Positions 52,024-60,588 of a stretch of 64,000 nt of DNA are shown in pieces (the first letter of the stretch is position 1; each line of letters opens with the position of its first letter). The notes under the pieces are model-generated. The model did no database searches, had not been told where the DNA came from, and saw only the letters and a program-made list of their open reading frames with translations. A program made the position numbers and the translations under genes. The stretch comes from Aquimarina acroporae (GTDB taxonomy: Bacteria; Bacteroidota; Bacteroidia; Flavobacteriales; Flavobacteriaceae): NCBI RefSeq assembly GCF_023195925.1, contig NZ_JALPRE010000003.1:771356-835355 (forward strand), in the 5' to 3' direction.

Positions 52024-52686
52024 CTATTTATAGTCTCTTACAAATTTACGATAATGAATAATATCTTGAATAGATACTACGATCATATCATGTTCTTTGG
52101 CAAAGCGTAAAATGGAGTCATTTTTTGCCATGGTACCGTCGTCATTCATTAATTCGCATAAAACGGCTTCGGGTTTTAGCCCCGCCAATCTCATTAAATC
52201 GACACTTCCTTCGGTATGTCCCTTTCTTCCTAAAACGCCGTTATCGTCTGCCCTTAGCGGAAAGATATGACCGGGTCTAGCCAAATCACTACTTGTAGTG
52301 TTTTCATCACAGGCGACCTGAATAGTTGTTATTCTGTCTTTGGCAGAAACTCCAGTAGTAACATCTTTTTTTGCTTCTATTGAAATAGTGAAAGCAGTTT
52401 GAAAATTACTCGTGTTTTCCTCGGTCATATAGGGGAGATCTAGAAAGTCAGCTTTTTCATTGGTCATACATAAACAAACGATACCACTGCATTTTCGTAT
52501 CATCAATGCCATTTGAGGAATAGTCATATGTTGAGCAGAGAATATTAAATCACCTTCATTTTCTCTATCTGCATCATCGGTTAAGATAATTCCATTTCCG
52601 TTTTGAAGATTCGCCAATGCTTTTTCTATACGTTCTTGACTACTGTTACCAAATATTTTTAGTGTATCTAACTCTGCAAGTACCAT
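52024..52686 (-). CDS. ribB: 3,4-dihydroxy-2-butanone 4-phosphate synthase
   Basis: 220 residues, single-function RibB. Motifs: [13 protein letters not shown] (metal and substrate acids), STS-like [30 protein letters not shown] and [18 protein letters not shown]. Makes the four-carbon precursor of riboflavin from ribulose 5-phosphate. No GTP cyclohydrolase II domain, unlike the fused RibBA of many Bacteroidota, so this is likely an extra copy. No obvious FMN riboswitch is seen in the 275-bp spacer upstream. Coupled to the Crp gene. Confidence 0.93.
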   Translation of the reverse strand: MVLAELDTLKIFGNSSQERIEKALANLQNGNGIILTDDADRENEGDLIFSAQHMTIPQMALMIRKCSGIVCLCMTNEKADFLDLPYMTEENTSNFQTAFTISIEAKKDVTTGVSAKDRITTIQVACDENTTSSDLARPGHIFPLRADDNGVLGRKGHTEGSVDLMRLAGLKPEAVLCELMNDDGTMAKNDSILRFAKEHDMIVVSIQDIIHYRKFVRDYK

Positions 52687-52889
52687 TTTAAATCGTTTAT
52701 TGGTTTTTATATGGGTACAAAACTAGTGTTGTTTACGATCAAACTATTTGACCTAAGTCAATAAATTAAACGATTTGATAGGTGTTATTAAGGTTAGGTA
52801 TTACTGGTAGGGGAGTCTTATTCATTCAATTATGTTCAGACTTGATAGGGTAGAGGCGAGAAACTAACGCAATTTTTTACTGTGTTAAA

Positions 52890-52955
52890 GTTAACGTGGT
52901 TTGCAAGTTGTGTTTGCATCCTCAAGGGAGCAAATGAACTATACAAATTGTTGTA
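52890..52955 (-). repeat. attC-like imperfect palindrome
   Basis: Arms GTTAACGTGGTTTGCAAGTT-GTTTGC and GCAAAT-AACTATACAAATTGTT pair with TTTG--AGTT---TTTGC conserved, around TCC-TCAA-GGGA. On the gene strand it begins with ACAACAATTTG (after the stop of the gene at 52962) and ends with ACGTTAAC. Confidence 0.6.
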
Positions 52956-52961
52956 AATTTT

Positions 52962-53336
52962 TTAGATTTCATTATCAAACATTTTATTCAACTGCCATTC
53001 AGCTACTTTTTGGATCCTTAGAACTCTATTTGCTAATTCAGGTTCATATGAACACCTTTCCGTGTTAAAACCGATCCAGTCCGGAAAATAAAGTTTTGCA
53101 AGTTTGAACATTAATTTGTTAAAGTATTTTGGTCCATAACTTCCTATTTTATTTTTGTCTCCAATGATCAAACAAGTCCTATAATGGATTACATATACAA
53201 AGGCACGAGTCAAATTAATTGATGGGGTTGGTAGACCCTCATCCTCCCAGAAAACTGTCCAAGACATACCTTCCGTCTCCATTTTAGGATTTGAAACTCT
53301 AGTTTCCTTTGGCAATGAATTCTTATTGTAAATCAT
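52962..53336 (-). CDS. Hypothetical protein (cassette gene)
   Basis: 124 residues, soluble, Trp-rich and with paired aromatic motifs (MSWTVFWEDEGLPTPS, FVYVIHYRTCLIIGD, YFPDWIGFNTERCSYEPELANR). No family recognised. Single-gene unit between attC-like sites at 52890-52955 and 53407-53464. Confidence 0.65.
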   Translation of the reverse strand: MIYNKNSLPKETRVSNPKMETEGMSWTVFWEDEGLPTPSINLTRAFVYVIHYRTCLIIGDKNKIGSYGPKYFNKLMFKLAKLYFPDWIGFNTERCSYEPELANRVLRIQKVAEWQLNKMFDNEI

Positions 53337-53406
53337 TGCTGCCCAAAACCGAAAGAAAAGGTATATGTGGATTATATATTCGATATGCTTTATTGTTTAT
53401 ATGTCC

Positions 53407-53464
53407 TTTGTATGTTGCGTTTGCCTGCCGAAGGCGGCATATGCATATTACAAACTGTTAGCGC
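53407..53464 (-). repeat. attC-like site, 50-bp type, copy 1
   Basis: TTTGTATGTTGCGTTTGCC-TGCCGAAGGCGGCATATGCAT-TTACAAA, an imperfect palindrome with the GCCGAAGGC core. Nearly identical to 54523-54570, and similar to 61502-61546. The gene-strand ends are CTAACAG (near the 53469 stop) and spacer. Confidence 0.7.
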
Positions 53465-53468
53465 ATTT

Positions 53469-54497
53469 TTATTCGTAGTATTCAATTTTTCTATCGGTGT
53501 AATATTTGGGTATACCTTTTATGTAAATGATTCGTTTTGTCCAATTGCCAACCTTATCATATTCGCCATACTCGCATTTAATGGTTGTATTATGATAACT
53601 TTTTGGTGATTCAACGTGATCGACATCTCCATTTTCCAAATAATAACATTTAATTGGACCACTCCAGGTATTACTGTTTTTTATTTTTAATTTTCCATCA
53701 GAATAATAAGTTTCTATATCATCGTAGGAGGCAAAGTGAGTCCATTTTTTAATCAAATTATCGTTGTCGTCATATTCATAATCAATCCACCTATCTCCTT
53801 TAATCAATGAGTCATTTGTTTTTAGAACAAATTTTTGTTTTATCAACTGCATATTGTTATTGTATTCATTTTGAAAAACTTTACTACGTATCTCAATACT
53901 TTCTAATTTCTCAGCATCGTTATTCTCATAATCAGTTTCATAATCATACAGTTTCAAATTTTCTTCTATTATATCATTGTGTTTATTGTATTTTTTTTCT
54001 AATCTATATATATATATATTAATCAATTTGTTTCTGGTATTATCGTAATAACTCCTTTCATATTTTGATTCTTCAATCAAATTTCCTTCGTAATCATATA
54101 AATATTCTATAAGTTCACTACAATCCTTATCCTTATCGTTAATTTTGCTACATTTTCTCAATTTTACTAACTGATTTTGGTCATTATATTCAAAAAAAGA
54201 TATATGTCCTCCTATATTAGGGCGATATTTTATAGTTCTTCCTTGCTCGTCAAAATTTACTTCGAAATCAAGATCAAATAATAATTTATTTATTCTAATT
54301 TTTCTTGATTTTCTTCCTTCAATGACTGTAGTATCCGGTCGCATGTCATAAATATGCTCAACGCTCTTTTTAACTTTACCATAAAAACCATAGTCATACC
54401 ATCCTGTATTTTTAAGAAGTTCCGTTTTATTTGATAGACAAGAAGCGAAAAGAATTAATGTCATCCAAATAAACATTATGTAGTAAATGATTTTCAT
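53469..54497 (-). CDS. Hypothetical lipoprotein with YD-like repeats (cassette gene)
   Basis: 342 residues, lipobox LFASC (Cys20). The mature part consists of YD/Rhs-like strands repeated about eight times (KSVEHIYDMRPD, IKYRPNIGGHISFFEYNDQNQLVKL, YLYDYEGNLIEESKYE, DDNDNLIKKWTHFASYDD). Probably an outer-membrane lipoprotein with a beta-rich fold. Surrounded by attC-like sites on both sides; a single-gene unit. Confidence 0.75.
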   Translation of the reverse strand: MKIIYYIMFIWMTLILFASCLSNKTELLKNTGWYDYGFYGKVKKSVEHIYDMRPDTTVIEGRKSRKIRINKLLFDLDFEVNFDEQGRTIKYRPNIGGHISFFEYNDQNQLVKLRKCSKINDKDKDCSELIEYLYDYEGNLIEESKYERSYYDNTRNKLINIYIYRLEKKYNKHNDIIEENLKLYDYETDYENNDAEKLESIEIRSKVFQNEYNNNMQLIKQKFVLKTNDSLIKGDRWIDYEYDDNDNLIKKWTHFASYDDIETYYSDGKLKIKNSNTWSGPIKCYYLENGDVDHVESPKSYHNTTIKCEYGEYDKVGNWTKRIIYIKGIPKYYTDRKIEYYE

Positions 54498-54510
54498 TTT
54501 TTTTGATTTG

Positions 54511-54578
54511 CGCTAACTTCTCTTGTATGTTGCGTTTGCCTGCCGAAGGCGGCATATGCAATATACAAATTGTTAGCA
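54511..54578 (-). repeat. attC-like site, 50-bp type, copy 2
   Basis: GCTAAC...GTTAGC form the outer arms and TTGTATGTTGCGTTTGCCTGCC-GGCGGCATATGCAATATACAA the inner ones. On the gene strand it begins TGCTAACAATTTG just beyond the stop of the HNH gene and ends AGTTAGCG before the next start. Confidence 0.75.
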
Positions 54579-54586
54579 TTCGTTTT

Positions 54587-55327
54587 TTATTTTAAAATAG
54601 AGTTTAAAATATTAAAATCCTGTTTGTTTTTATGGTAAAAAATTGTCATTTCATTGTTTTTATTTAATATTGATTCCGTCATACTTTTGGGTAAAGAATG
54701 GTTTATTGAGTTAACTAAAAATATAAAATTCAAACCTCTCATTGAGAAGCTATATCCATTTATATTATTAGCAAATTTTATTCTTTTTGGCTGTGCGATT
54801 ATCTGTTGCAAAGGATGTTTTGTTTGAGAAAAAGAGGTTGCTAATATGGGATATTCTAATTCATCTGGAATAATATTTTCAAAAAGTATTTTCTTAATTC
54901 TGCATTCGTGTTTATATCCTAGATCAATTTCTTTAAAAAAAGGTCTATTTGTAATACTTGCCCTCCATAATACTGATAATAAGAATAATTTCATTTTGTC
55001 ATAATTAATATCATTAAGTATTGAAAAATCCTTGCCATTTTCCGCTTTATAAGTTGGATAAGTTTCCAGATTTAATTTATCACTAAAAATTAATGACTTG
55101 GCATACCTTTCATATTTGCCTCCGAGTATTCTATTATCGCAATCTTCACAAAGTATTCCTTTGTCAAATTCTCCGGTTTGTAATGGGATAGGTTTGATCT
55201 CATCAGAAATTCCTTTTATAGAATGAAATACATTTTTTTCGTCTTTCATTCCTTTGTACATAAAATCTGGAATTATATGTGCTTTAATCAATTTTTTGTC
55301 TTTCAAACACAATCTACATATTCCCAT
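54587..55327 (-). CDS. HNH_5-like zinc-binding endonuclease-like protein
   Basis: 246 residues. N-terminal CRLC (residues 4-7) with KAHIIPDFMYKG, and later CEDCDNR (Cys pair) in LQTGEFDKGILCEDCDNRILG: the C-x2-C, HIIP and C-x2-C pattern of the HNH_5 group. The acidic and basic middle part is unclear. Nuclease activity is plausible, not shown. A small membrane protein is 11 bp upstream, so the two may be co-transcribed. Confidence 0.78.
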   Translation of the reverse strand: MGICRLCLKDKKLIKAHIIPDFMYKGMKDEKNVFHSIKGISDEIKPIPLQTGEFDKGILCEDCDNRILGGKYERYAKSLIFSDKLNLETYPTYKAENGKDFSILNDINYDKMKLFLLSVLWRASITNRPFFKEIDLGYKHECRIKKILFENIIPDELEYPILATSFSQTKHPLQQIIAQPKRIKFANNINGYSFSMRGLNFIFLVNSINHSLPKSMTESILNKNNEMTIFYHKNKQDFNILNSILK

Positions 55328-55338
55328 TTTGTAATTGG

Positions 55339-55530
55339 TTAGATTAAATTATATATAATTATAGGAGCAGAAAGTACTAATAAACCAATTATCCCATTCA
55401 TATATGAATCATCATTTAAAAAATCCTTGAACGTTTTTTTAGATTTCCAAAATCTTGAAATAAACCATCTAAAACCTGCTCCAGGATAGGAGAAGATTAA
55501 TATAATTATAATTTCAAAAATTGCTTCCAT
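55339..55530 (-). CDS. Small membrane protein
   Basis: 63 residues with hydrophobic ends (MEAIFEIIIILIFSYPGAGFRW and IIGLLVLSAPIIIYNLI) and an RFWKSKKTFKDF basic centre. Two-helix protein of unknown role; possibly partner or immunity to the HNH-like protein next to it. Confidence 0.6.
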   Translation of the reverse strand: MEAIFEIIIILIFSYPGAGFRWFISRFWKSKKTFKDFLNDDSYMNGIIGLLVLSAPIIIYNLI

Positions 55531-55536
55531 AATGAA

Positions 55537-55708
55537 TGCTAACGTTTAATATATGTGTCGTAGCAGGACAAATTATTACCCTGATTTCGACAAAAACTGC
55601 GCATTGGTTGCTAACTTTTCCATTCCGCAAGCATTGCGCCTTCATAAATATACACAGACCAATCTGTTAGCCATTTAGTTGCTATGACATCATGTATCGT
55701 GTTGTAGG
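55537..55708 (-). repeat. attC-like imperfect palindrome
   Basis: Outer arms GCTAACGTTTAATATATGTGTCGTAG and CTATGACATCATGTATCGTGTTGTAGG pair imperfectly around about 120 bp. On the gene strand: CCTACAACACG ... CGTTAGC. Confidence 0.65.
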
Positions 55709-55711
55709 TGG

Positions 55712-56380
55712 TTATTCTTTTGAATTAACAACAGTATCCGTTATGTCATCATAACAGGCATAATAAGCTCGATTTCCGAATTTAGTAAATGACCATTGAG
55801 CAATTTCCGTTTCAGTTTTTAATTCTTTTGGGATTAAGTGAGGAAAAGCTTGTCCGATTGCATGAGTTTTAATCAAGAAATGAACATCGTTTATTGCTTC
55901 GTCTTTTGATAAATAATTGTCAAATAGTATCTCGGATATTGTTAATTTGTCAGAACTAATACCATATTTAGCTTTATAAACTAATTGTCCGTCCCAACTT
56001 CTGGAAAAAAGTAAATAACCATCATAAGCGTATATGTCCCATTTACAGTCCATAGAATCAGACTTAAATGCTATGCCTTCTAGTTTATCTCCATTATGTG
56101 GATATTGAAGATTGGTAGATGTCTTATCGAAATCTGATGTATCAATTTCAATTAATTCCTTTCCCAAAGATGTTCTTAATTCATTATACTTTTCTGCCAC
56201 AGCTTTTTCCTTAGTAAAAGCCATTGTTGTTCTTGTATAAGAACTTACATCTAACACTTTTTTGTTAAAAGGATTATCGCTATCACCTAATTCAAACCAG
56301 CGAAAAGAATATTCTTGAGAATTTGTTTTGAGAAATTCAGATTCTGCTTTTCGCTTATTTTTTTTAAACCAGTTAAACAT
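55712..56380 (-). CDS. Hypothetical protein (cassette gene)
   Basis: 222 residues starting MFNWFKKNKRK, then a soluble domain: FRWFELGDSDNPFNKKVLDVSSYTRTTMAFTKEK and WDIYAYDGYLLFSRSWDGQLVYKA, with a C-terminal helical AIGQAFPHLIPKEL segment. The MFNWFKK start is common to orphan cytosolic proteins in Bacteroidota. No function known. Confidence 0.68.
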   Translation of the reverse strand: MFNWFKKNKRKAESEFLKTNSQEYSFRWFELGDSDNPFNKKVLDVSSYTRTTMAFTKEKAVAEKYNELRTSLGKELIEIDTSDFDKTSTNLQYPHNGDKLEGIAFKSDSMDCKWDIYAYDGYLLFSRSWDGQLVYKAKYGISSDKLTISEILFDNYLSKDEAINDVHFLIKTHAIGQAFPHLIPKELKTETEIAQWSFTKFGNRAYYACYDDITDTVVNSKE

Positions 56381-56396
56381 AAAGTGTTTTTTAATG

Positions 56397-56530
56397 CCTA
56401 CAACGTTTTGTGTATGATTAGTTGTGAGAAAGTACGCGAGTACTTTCCACCGTTGCTAAAGATAATTAATGTGTGTGAATTTCCATTGAGGAAATTCCGC
56501 CGCAATTAATTATACACGTTGTTGTAACAC
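56397..56530 (-). repeat. attC-like imperfect palindrome
   Basis: Outer arms CTACAACGTTTTGTGTATGATTAGTTG and CAATTAATTATACACGTTGTTGTAAC pair, with inner hairpins TACGCGAGTA and GAAATTTCC-type words (TTCCATTGAGGAA). Gene-strand reading: GTTACAACAACG ... CGTTGTAGG. Confidence 0.72.
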
Positions 56531-56535
56531 GTTTT

Positions 56536-56928
56536 TTACTCTATCACTTTTTCGTCCGTCCGTTTTACTTCCACAGTTTTTTGATTGTAATAATAGATAA
56601 TAAGTCCGGATGAGAATATAATTATATTTAAGACTAACTTTCCTATTCCATCCATTATATCATCTCCAATGAATAATTTTATGAGCTTGCCAAGAATTAC
56701 AAGTCCACCTCCGAGCATTAGTATTACTGCCCAAACGTTAATTCCCATTTTTGCATGTTTATGTTTCATCAAAACTAGGACTAGAACAATCATTTGAATT
56801 AAAGTAGGAATAAGTGCAACCAAACTTTTCGAAATTAAAAATGTGTATAGATTCCAGCAAATTAGAAGTCCAAGAGCAACTATTATTAAAACTTGAAATG
56901 TTTGGTTTTTAAAAAAAGTTTTTTCCAT
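56536..56928 (-). CDS. Hypothetical membrane protein (cassette gene)
   Basis: 130 residues, four hydrophobic helices (ALGLLICWNLYTFLISKS, ALIPTLIQMIVLVLVLM, WAVILMLGGGLVILGKL, LVLNIIIFSSGLIIYYY) with a charged C-terminus. No family recognised. Single-gene unit. Confidence 0.68.
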   Translation of the reverse strand: MEKTFFKNQTFQVLIIVALGLLICWNLYTFLISKSLVALIPTLIQMIVLVLVLMKHKHAKMGINVWAVILMLGGGLVILGKLIKLFIGDDIMDGIGKLVLNIIIFSSGLIIYYYNQKTVEVKRTDEKVIE

Positions 56929-56949
56929 TAGTTTATTTTGGTAAATGTG

Positions 56950-57114
56950 TTACAACGTTCTGTATATGACTTGTTGCACGACGCTGCGATAGCAGCGGGC
57001 GAGCTGCAGTGCTGACGAAGGAAACATTCCGATGAGTCGCTAAGGTAGCAAATCTGCAATGAATTCCGATTAAGGAATTCAGCCGCAATTAATTATACAT
57101 GTTGTTGTAGTGCG
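56950..57114 (-). repeat. attC-like site, 165-bp type, copy 1
   Basis: Close copy of 59682-59830 (identical over GCACGACGCTGCGATAGCAG and beyond). Inner stems: GCTGCGATAGCAGC, GAATTCCGATTAAGGAATTC. Outer arms pair TTGTTGC with GCAATTAA. Gene-strand reading: CTACAACAACATG ... GAACGTTGTAA. Confidence 0.78.
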
Positions 57115-57116
57115 TT

Positions 57117-57638
57117 TTACCTTAACCCTTTTATTTTTAAATCCGCATAAACTTCTTGAGTTCCATGAATTTCCTTTCCAAATTTTAGATCAATGGTATA
57201 GTCAATGTTATATAAATTCAGAACCTCGTCTATTTTATCCTTTTTATTTTTTGCGGCATTTACGTCTTGTCTGTATCGGTTTAATGGTCCAAAAGCCATT
57301 GGTAAAATTAAGAATCCAACTCCCATTATTATAATTGGAACAGTGGAAATAACTCCACTGTCTAATGCGTATTTACCTAAATAGTATCCACCGAACATTA
57401 CAAATAAACTTATGAAAAGAAATATTCCAAAATTTACATAAGAAGCAATTTTGGTTCTTTTAACCTGTTCATAATGAATGTTTACTTCCTTAAGTGTTTG
57501 TTCGAACTTTTCCCTCAATTCGATTTTTGAACAAGTTTTATTAAATTCTGGTTTTTTGTTTGTCAATTTACAGGTAGTCCCTTCCTTTAAACTAACGATT
57601 TGGTTATCGCATAATTCGCAATGCCTGGCTAAATTCAT
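57117..57638 (-). CDS. Hypothetical membrane protein with N-terminal zinc-ribbon motif
   Basis: 173 residues. MNLARHCELCDNQIVSLKEGTTCKLTNKKPEFNKTC gives a C-x2-C ... C ... C ribbon; two membrane helices follow (about 68-85 and 92-112), then a cytosolic tail. Function unknown. Single-gene unit. Confidence 0.7.
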   Translation of the reverse strand: MNLARHCELCDNQIVSLKEGTTCKLTNKKPEFNKTCSKIELREKFEQTLKEVNIHYEQVKRTKIASYVNFGIFLFISLFVMFGGYYLGKYALDSGVISTVPIIIMGVGFLILPMAFGPLNRYRQDVNAAKNKKDKIDEVLNLYNIDYTIDLKFGKEIHGTQEVYADLKIKGLR

Positions 57639-57660
57639 TCAGTTATTTAATTTTAATGCG

Positions 57661-57711
57661 CTACAACATTTGGCTAAGCTGCGTTTTAATGCAGTTTAGG
57701 TGTTGTTGTAC
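57661..57711 (-). repeat. attC-like short palindrome (51 bp)
   Basis: CTACAACATTTGGCTAAGCTGC pairs with GCAGTTTAGGTGTTGTTGTA around GTTTTAAT. It is the clearest attC-like site: short, with bulges on one side only, AAC and GTT at its ends. Closely similar to the site at 14183-14242. Confidence 0.8.
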
Positions 57712-57716
57712 ATAGT

Positions 57717-58181
57717 TTATTGTTTATTCCAGTTTATATCAAATTTTGAGATTATCTCGTCATCTTCATTCAATGAATCTGATGGTAAAGCTGGACTTAA
57801 AGAATGAAATGGCGGATAGCCTTCCTTTATGTGATATAAATGATTACTAAGCTTTGAATATCTCCCACAGCATTCCAAAGAGAAATAAGTATAATTCTCA
57901 TCATAGTCCTCTACCTGAATATTTATCCACTCTGGAATCGCGTGGTCCATCCATAGAATTTCAATTACCTCTTTTGCCTCAATGGGGGCTGTTGTTTGGT
58001 TAAGTTTTTCCACATCAGGAAAAGTCATTTCGCCTTCTTCAAGACCTTCTCTGAAATTTGAAAAGATTTTCACAACATATTTAAAGTTTTTAGGTAGTTT
58101 GTTTATAACCATTTCACAAGTAAGAGGATATACTGTATCAGTTGCTTTGATTAGATTATTGTAAAATTCTTCTTTATTCAT
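57717..58181 (-). CDS. Hypothetical protein (cassette gene)
   Basis: 154 residues, soluble: MNKEEFYNNLIKATDTVYPLTCEMVINKLPKNFKYVVKIFSNFREG opening, TAPIEAKEVIEILWMDHAIPEWINIQVEDYDENYTYFSLECCGRYSKLSNHL. This looks like a small alpha/beta protein with a Trp-rich middle. No family named. Preceded by the first full copy of the 290-bp repeat. Confidence 0.68.
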   Translation of the reverse strand: MNKEEFYNNLIKATDTVYPLTCEMVINKLPKNFKYVVKIFSNFREGLEEGEMTFPDVEKLNQTTAPIEAKEVIEILWMDHAIPEWINIQVEDYDENYTYFSLECCGRYSKLSNHLYHIKEGYPPFHSLSPALPSDSLNEDDEIISKFDINWNKQ

Positions 58182-58192
58182 TTCTCTATTAT

Positions 58193-58487
58193 GTACAACA
58201 AGTATATATAGTTACTAAGGTAACTATATTTCTTTTATATGATGTTGTAATTGTATGTAACTAATGGTAAGTGTTTACAAATGGCTAAATGTTACCCTAA
58301 TACTCAGTTAAACATCGCTAGAAGGCAACAGCTTATCGCTACCAGAGGTTGTATGCCCTAAGTATTATAATATGGGTTGGTAAAATCTCGCTGCTACAGC
58401 CTTAAAAACCATAAACTACTATAAAAAGTAGAATAATCGGTAGGTGAATTACTTGGTTGCTATGAGCACATATATATTGTTGCGCGA
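58193..58487 (-). repeat. 290-bp cassette-spacer repeat, copy 1
   Basis: ACAACAAGTATATATAG-TTACTAAGGTAAC at one end pairs with GTTGCTATGAGCACATATATATTGTTGC at the other. Shared with copies at 60291-60580, 63095-63378 and 63811-64000: GTTAC-x4-GTAACTATATTTCTTTTAT, AGTGTTTACAAA, AACAGCTTATCGCTACCAG and GTAAAATCTCGCTGCTA. Gene-strand reading: GCAACAATATATATG ... CTTGTTGTACA. Confidence 0.8.
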
Positions 58488-58494
58488 TCGTTTT

Positions 58495-58998
58495 TTATTC
58501 TTCAGCCACAAATTTGAATGGCAGAAGAAATTTCACTTTCACTTTTTTGTTATTCTCTAATTCGGCTGGTTTCCAATCAGGAATTTTGGATATTACTTTA
58601 TAACAAGCATCATCATAATCTTTTCTCAATCCCTCAATTATTTCTATTTCCACCACTTTTCCAAGAGTGTCAACTACAAAAGTCGATTTAACTTTTCCAT
58701 TTATGTATTCCGTAAATCCTTGATGAAATTTATAATTCTGTTGAATGAATTTAGTCAGAGAATCGAGTCCGCCTGGGAATTCAGGCATTTTCTTTAAACT
58801 CGAAAAATTTATTTGTTCGTCATTTTCGTCCAAAAGTTGGTATTCCAAGTTCAGCGAATTTTGAGATTCCACTTTTTTAAATTCCGATTGAGTGATTTCG
58901 TTTTCAGGTTCAGAATTGTTTTCCGTTTTTGATTTTTCCGAATTCTTACAAGAAACCAGAAGTAAAGTTGTCAATATAATTCCTATTATTTTGTTCAA
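58495..58998 (-). CDS. Lipoprotein with TonB C-terminal domain (cassette gene)
   Basis: 167 residues when started at TTG 58998, which gives a lipobox (IILTTLLLVSC, Cys17 of the mature numbering). Then an acidic linker and a TonB-type C-terminal fold: MPEFPGGLDSLTKFIQQNYK, GKVKSTFVVDTLGKVVEIEIIEG, YDDACYKVISKIPDWKPAELENNKKVKVKFLLPFKF. A lipid-anchored TonB C-terminal protein cannot span the periplasm as TonB does; an accessory envelope role is likely. Longer upstream frame is attC-like spacer. Confidence 0.78.
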   Translation of the reverse strand: MNKIIGIILTTLLLVSCKNSEKSKTENNSEPENEITQSEFKKVESQNSLNLEYQLLDENDEQINFSSLKKMPEFPGGLDSLTKFIQQNYKFHQGFTEYINGKVKSTFVVDTLGKVVEIEIIEGLRKDYDDACYKVISKIPDWKPAELENNKKVKVKFLLPFKFVAEE

Positions 58999-59018
58999 TT
59001 CACAATTTTTATTAAATG

Positions 59019-59105
59019 ACGCACAACGATTTGGCGGTGTTTCAAATAAACAAGGAACTTTCGTAAACAACCGAACGCCCTATTTGCTATATACCGTGTT
59101 AGCTG
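59019..59105 (-). repeat. attC-like imperfect palindrome
   Basis: GCACAACGATTTGGCGGTGTTTC pairs with GAACGCCCTATTTGC...GTGTTAGC. The TAA of the gene at 59099 lies inside the terminal GCTAAC. Gene-strand reading: GCTAACACGG ... CGTTGTGC. Confidence 0.7.
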
Positions 59106-59671
59106 CTGGCTTTTTTTCGAAAACCAAAATATCCAGTAATTAATGAAATTAATATGACAATACCAGTTATAATTTGATACACCCATTTAAATTCTCTGTC
59201 AAAATACAGTTCATAACTAGGTGCAGGAACATTGGTTTCTATATATAATTTAAGTTCTTTGGTGTTTCTTTCAATTTCAGCATCGTGAATATTCATTTCT
59301 ATTTCATATTCAGCATTCTTTTTGCTCATAAAACTTGCAAGTTGAGCCTCATTATTATTTATGAAATAACTTTTTTTATAATCTCCAAATAATTCTATTT
59401 CTTTTCCATTTTTCAGAATCTTTAAGTCAATTTCTAAAGGAAATATTGTGTCAGCCATTCCTTTATAATTTCCATTCAATAAGTCTAATCTAATTCCATA
59501 TGATGATTTAAAATCAGTTTTAAACTTATCAGAAATAATTAAGCTCTCTTTTAAGACATATGTTTTATCAAATGACCTTAATCTTTTATCCGATTTATCT
59601 AATAAAAATTCAGTTATTAGATAAATTGCTAAAATTCCAAAGAGTATTGATATTATCTTTTGAGTGTTCAT
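59099..59671 (-). CDS. Hypothetical membrane protein (cassette gene)
   Basis: 190 residues from ATG 59671 (MNTQKIISILFGILAIYLITEF); an in-frame extension upstream is translation of the 165-bp attC-like repeat and is ignored. One N-terminal helix (about 5-22), one C-terminal helix (about 165-185, QIITGIVILISLITGYFG) and a periplasmic beta-rich middle (SYGIRLDLLNGNYKGMADTIFPLEIDLKILKNGKEIELFG). Function unknown. Confidence 0.68.
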   Translation of the reverse strand: MNTQKIISILFGILAIYLITEFLLDKSDKRLRSFDKTYVLKESLIISDKFKTDFKSSYGIRLDLLNGNYKGMADTIFPLEIDLKILKNGKEIELFGDYKKSYFINNNEAQLASFMSKKNAEYEIEMNIHDAEIERNTKELKLYIETNVPAPSYELYFDREFKWVYQIITGIVILISLITGYFGFRKKASS

Positions 59672-59681
59672 TTTCAGCTTG

Positions 59682-59830
59682 TAGCTAACGTTCTGTGAAT
59701 GGCTTGTTGCACGACGCTGCGATAGCAGCGGGCGAGCTGCAGTGCTGACGAAGAAAACATTCCGATGAGTCGCTAAGGTAGCAAATCTGAAATGAATTCC
59801 GATTAAGGAATTCAGCCGCAATTGTTACCA
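59682..59830 (-). repeat. attC-like site, 165-bp type, copy 2
   Basis: Near-identical to 56950-57114 over about 130 bp, but with GTTACC instead of GTTGTTGTAG at one end. Gene-strand reading: GGTAACAATTGCGGC ... GAACGTTAGC. Confidence 0.78.
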
Positions 59831-59838
59831 AACGATTT

Positions 59839-60270
59839 TTATTTTTTCTTATGTTTTCCTTTTTCTATTATACAACCGCAATCAATTTCCGAAATCGGCT
59901 TTATTGAGTTCTTTTTTATTTTCCATTCGGTTAAACTTAAGTCAGGATAAATTGGTATTCCAATTCCAATAAAAGTTGAATCCGATTTAATCAAAGAATC
60001 TCTTTCGGATTCCAAATATTCTTTCATGAATTCTGTATCATTCTTAAATCGAATTCTATTGTTGTTAATTGAATAAGTTCCAGTTATTTCTCCTTGACAA
60101 GCACTTAAACCATATTTGTATTTAAATATTCCATTTTCAGTCAACTCCATTATTGACCACCTTTCAAATTTATTATCGATAGAGTAATAAATTCCGTTTA
60201 ATTTAGTTTGTTTACTTTGTCCGAAAAATAAAAAGATAGTCAGAGTTACTATATTCAGTAAGGCTTTCAT
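59839..60270 (-). CDS. Hypothetical secreted protein (cassette gene)
   Basis: 143 residues with signal peptide (MKALLNIVTLTIFLFFGQSKQ). Lipocalin-like opening LNGIYYSIDNKFERWSIMELTENGIFKYKYGLSACQGEITGTYSINNNRIRF. Acidic C-terminus with EIDCGC. Function unknown. Single-gene unit. Confidence 0.68.
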   Translation of the reverse strand: MKALLNIVTLTIFLFFGQSKQTKLNGIYYSIDNKFERWSIMELTENGIFKYKYGLSACQGEITGTYSINNNRIRFKNDTEFMKEYLESERDSLIKSDSTFIGIGIPIYPDLSLTEWKIKKNSIKPISEIDCGCIIEKGKHKKK

Positions 60271-60290
60271 TTATTCTTTTCCATTGTTTG

Positions 60291-60580
60291 GTGACAAGTG
60301 TATATAGTTACTAAGGTAACTATATTTCTTTTATATGATGTTGTAATTGTTTGTAACTAATGGTAAGTGTTTACAAACGTCTAAATGTTACCCTAAAACT
60401 CAGTTAAATAGCACTAGAAGGAAACAGCTTATCGCTACCAGGGGTTATATGCTCCTATGGAGTATAATAAGGCTTAGTAAAATCTCGCTGCTATAGCCTT
60501 GAAAACCATAAATCATTATAAAAATACAATAACAGGCCGTGAATTACTTAGTTGCTATGAGCACATATATTGTGTTGTAT
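60291..60580 (-). repeat. 290-bp cassette-spacer repeat, copy 2
   Basis: About 85-90% identical to 58193-58487. At its right-hand end the gene-strand sequence ends TTGTCACC rather than CTTGTTG, so the GTT is lost here. Confidence 0.78.
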
Positions 60581-60588
60581 AGAGAGCT

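Noticed and set aside
52687..52961. FMN riboswitch before ribB
   Set aside because: The conserved RFN helices are not visible; a palindromic cassette-like site is present in part of the spacer instead.
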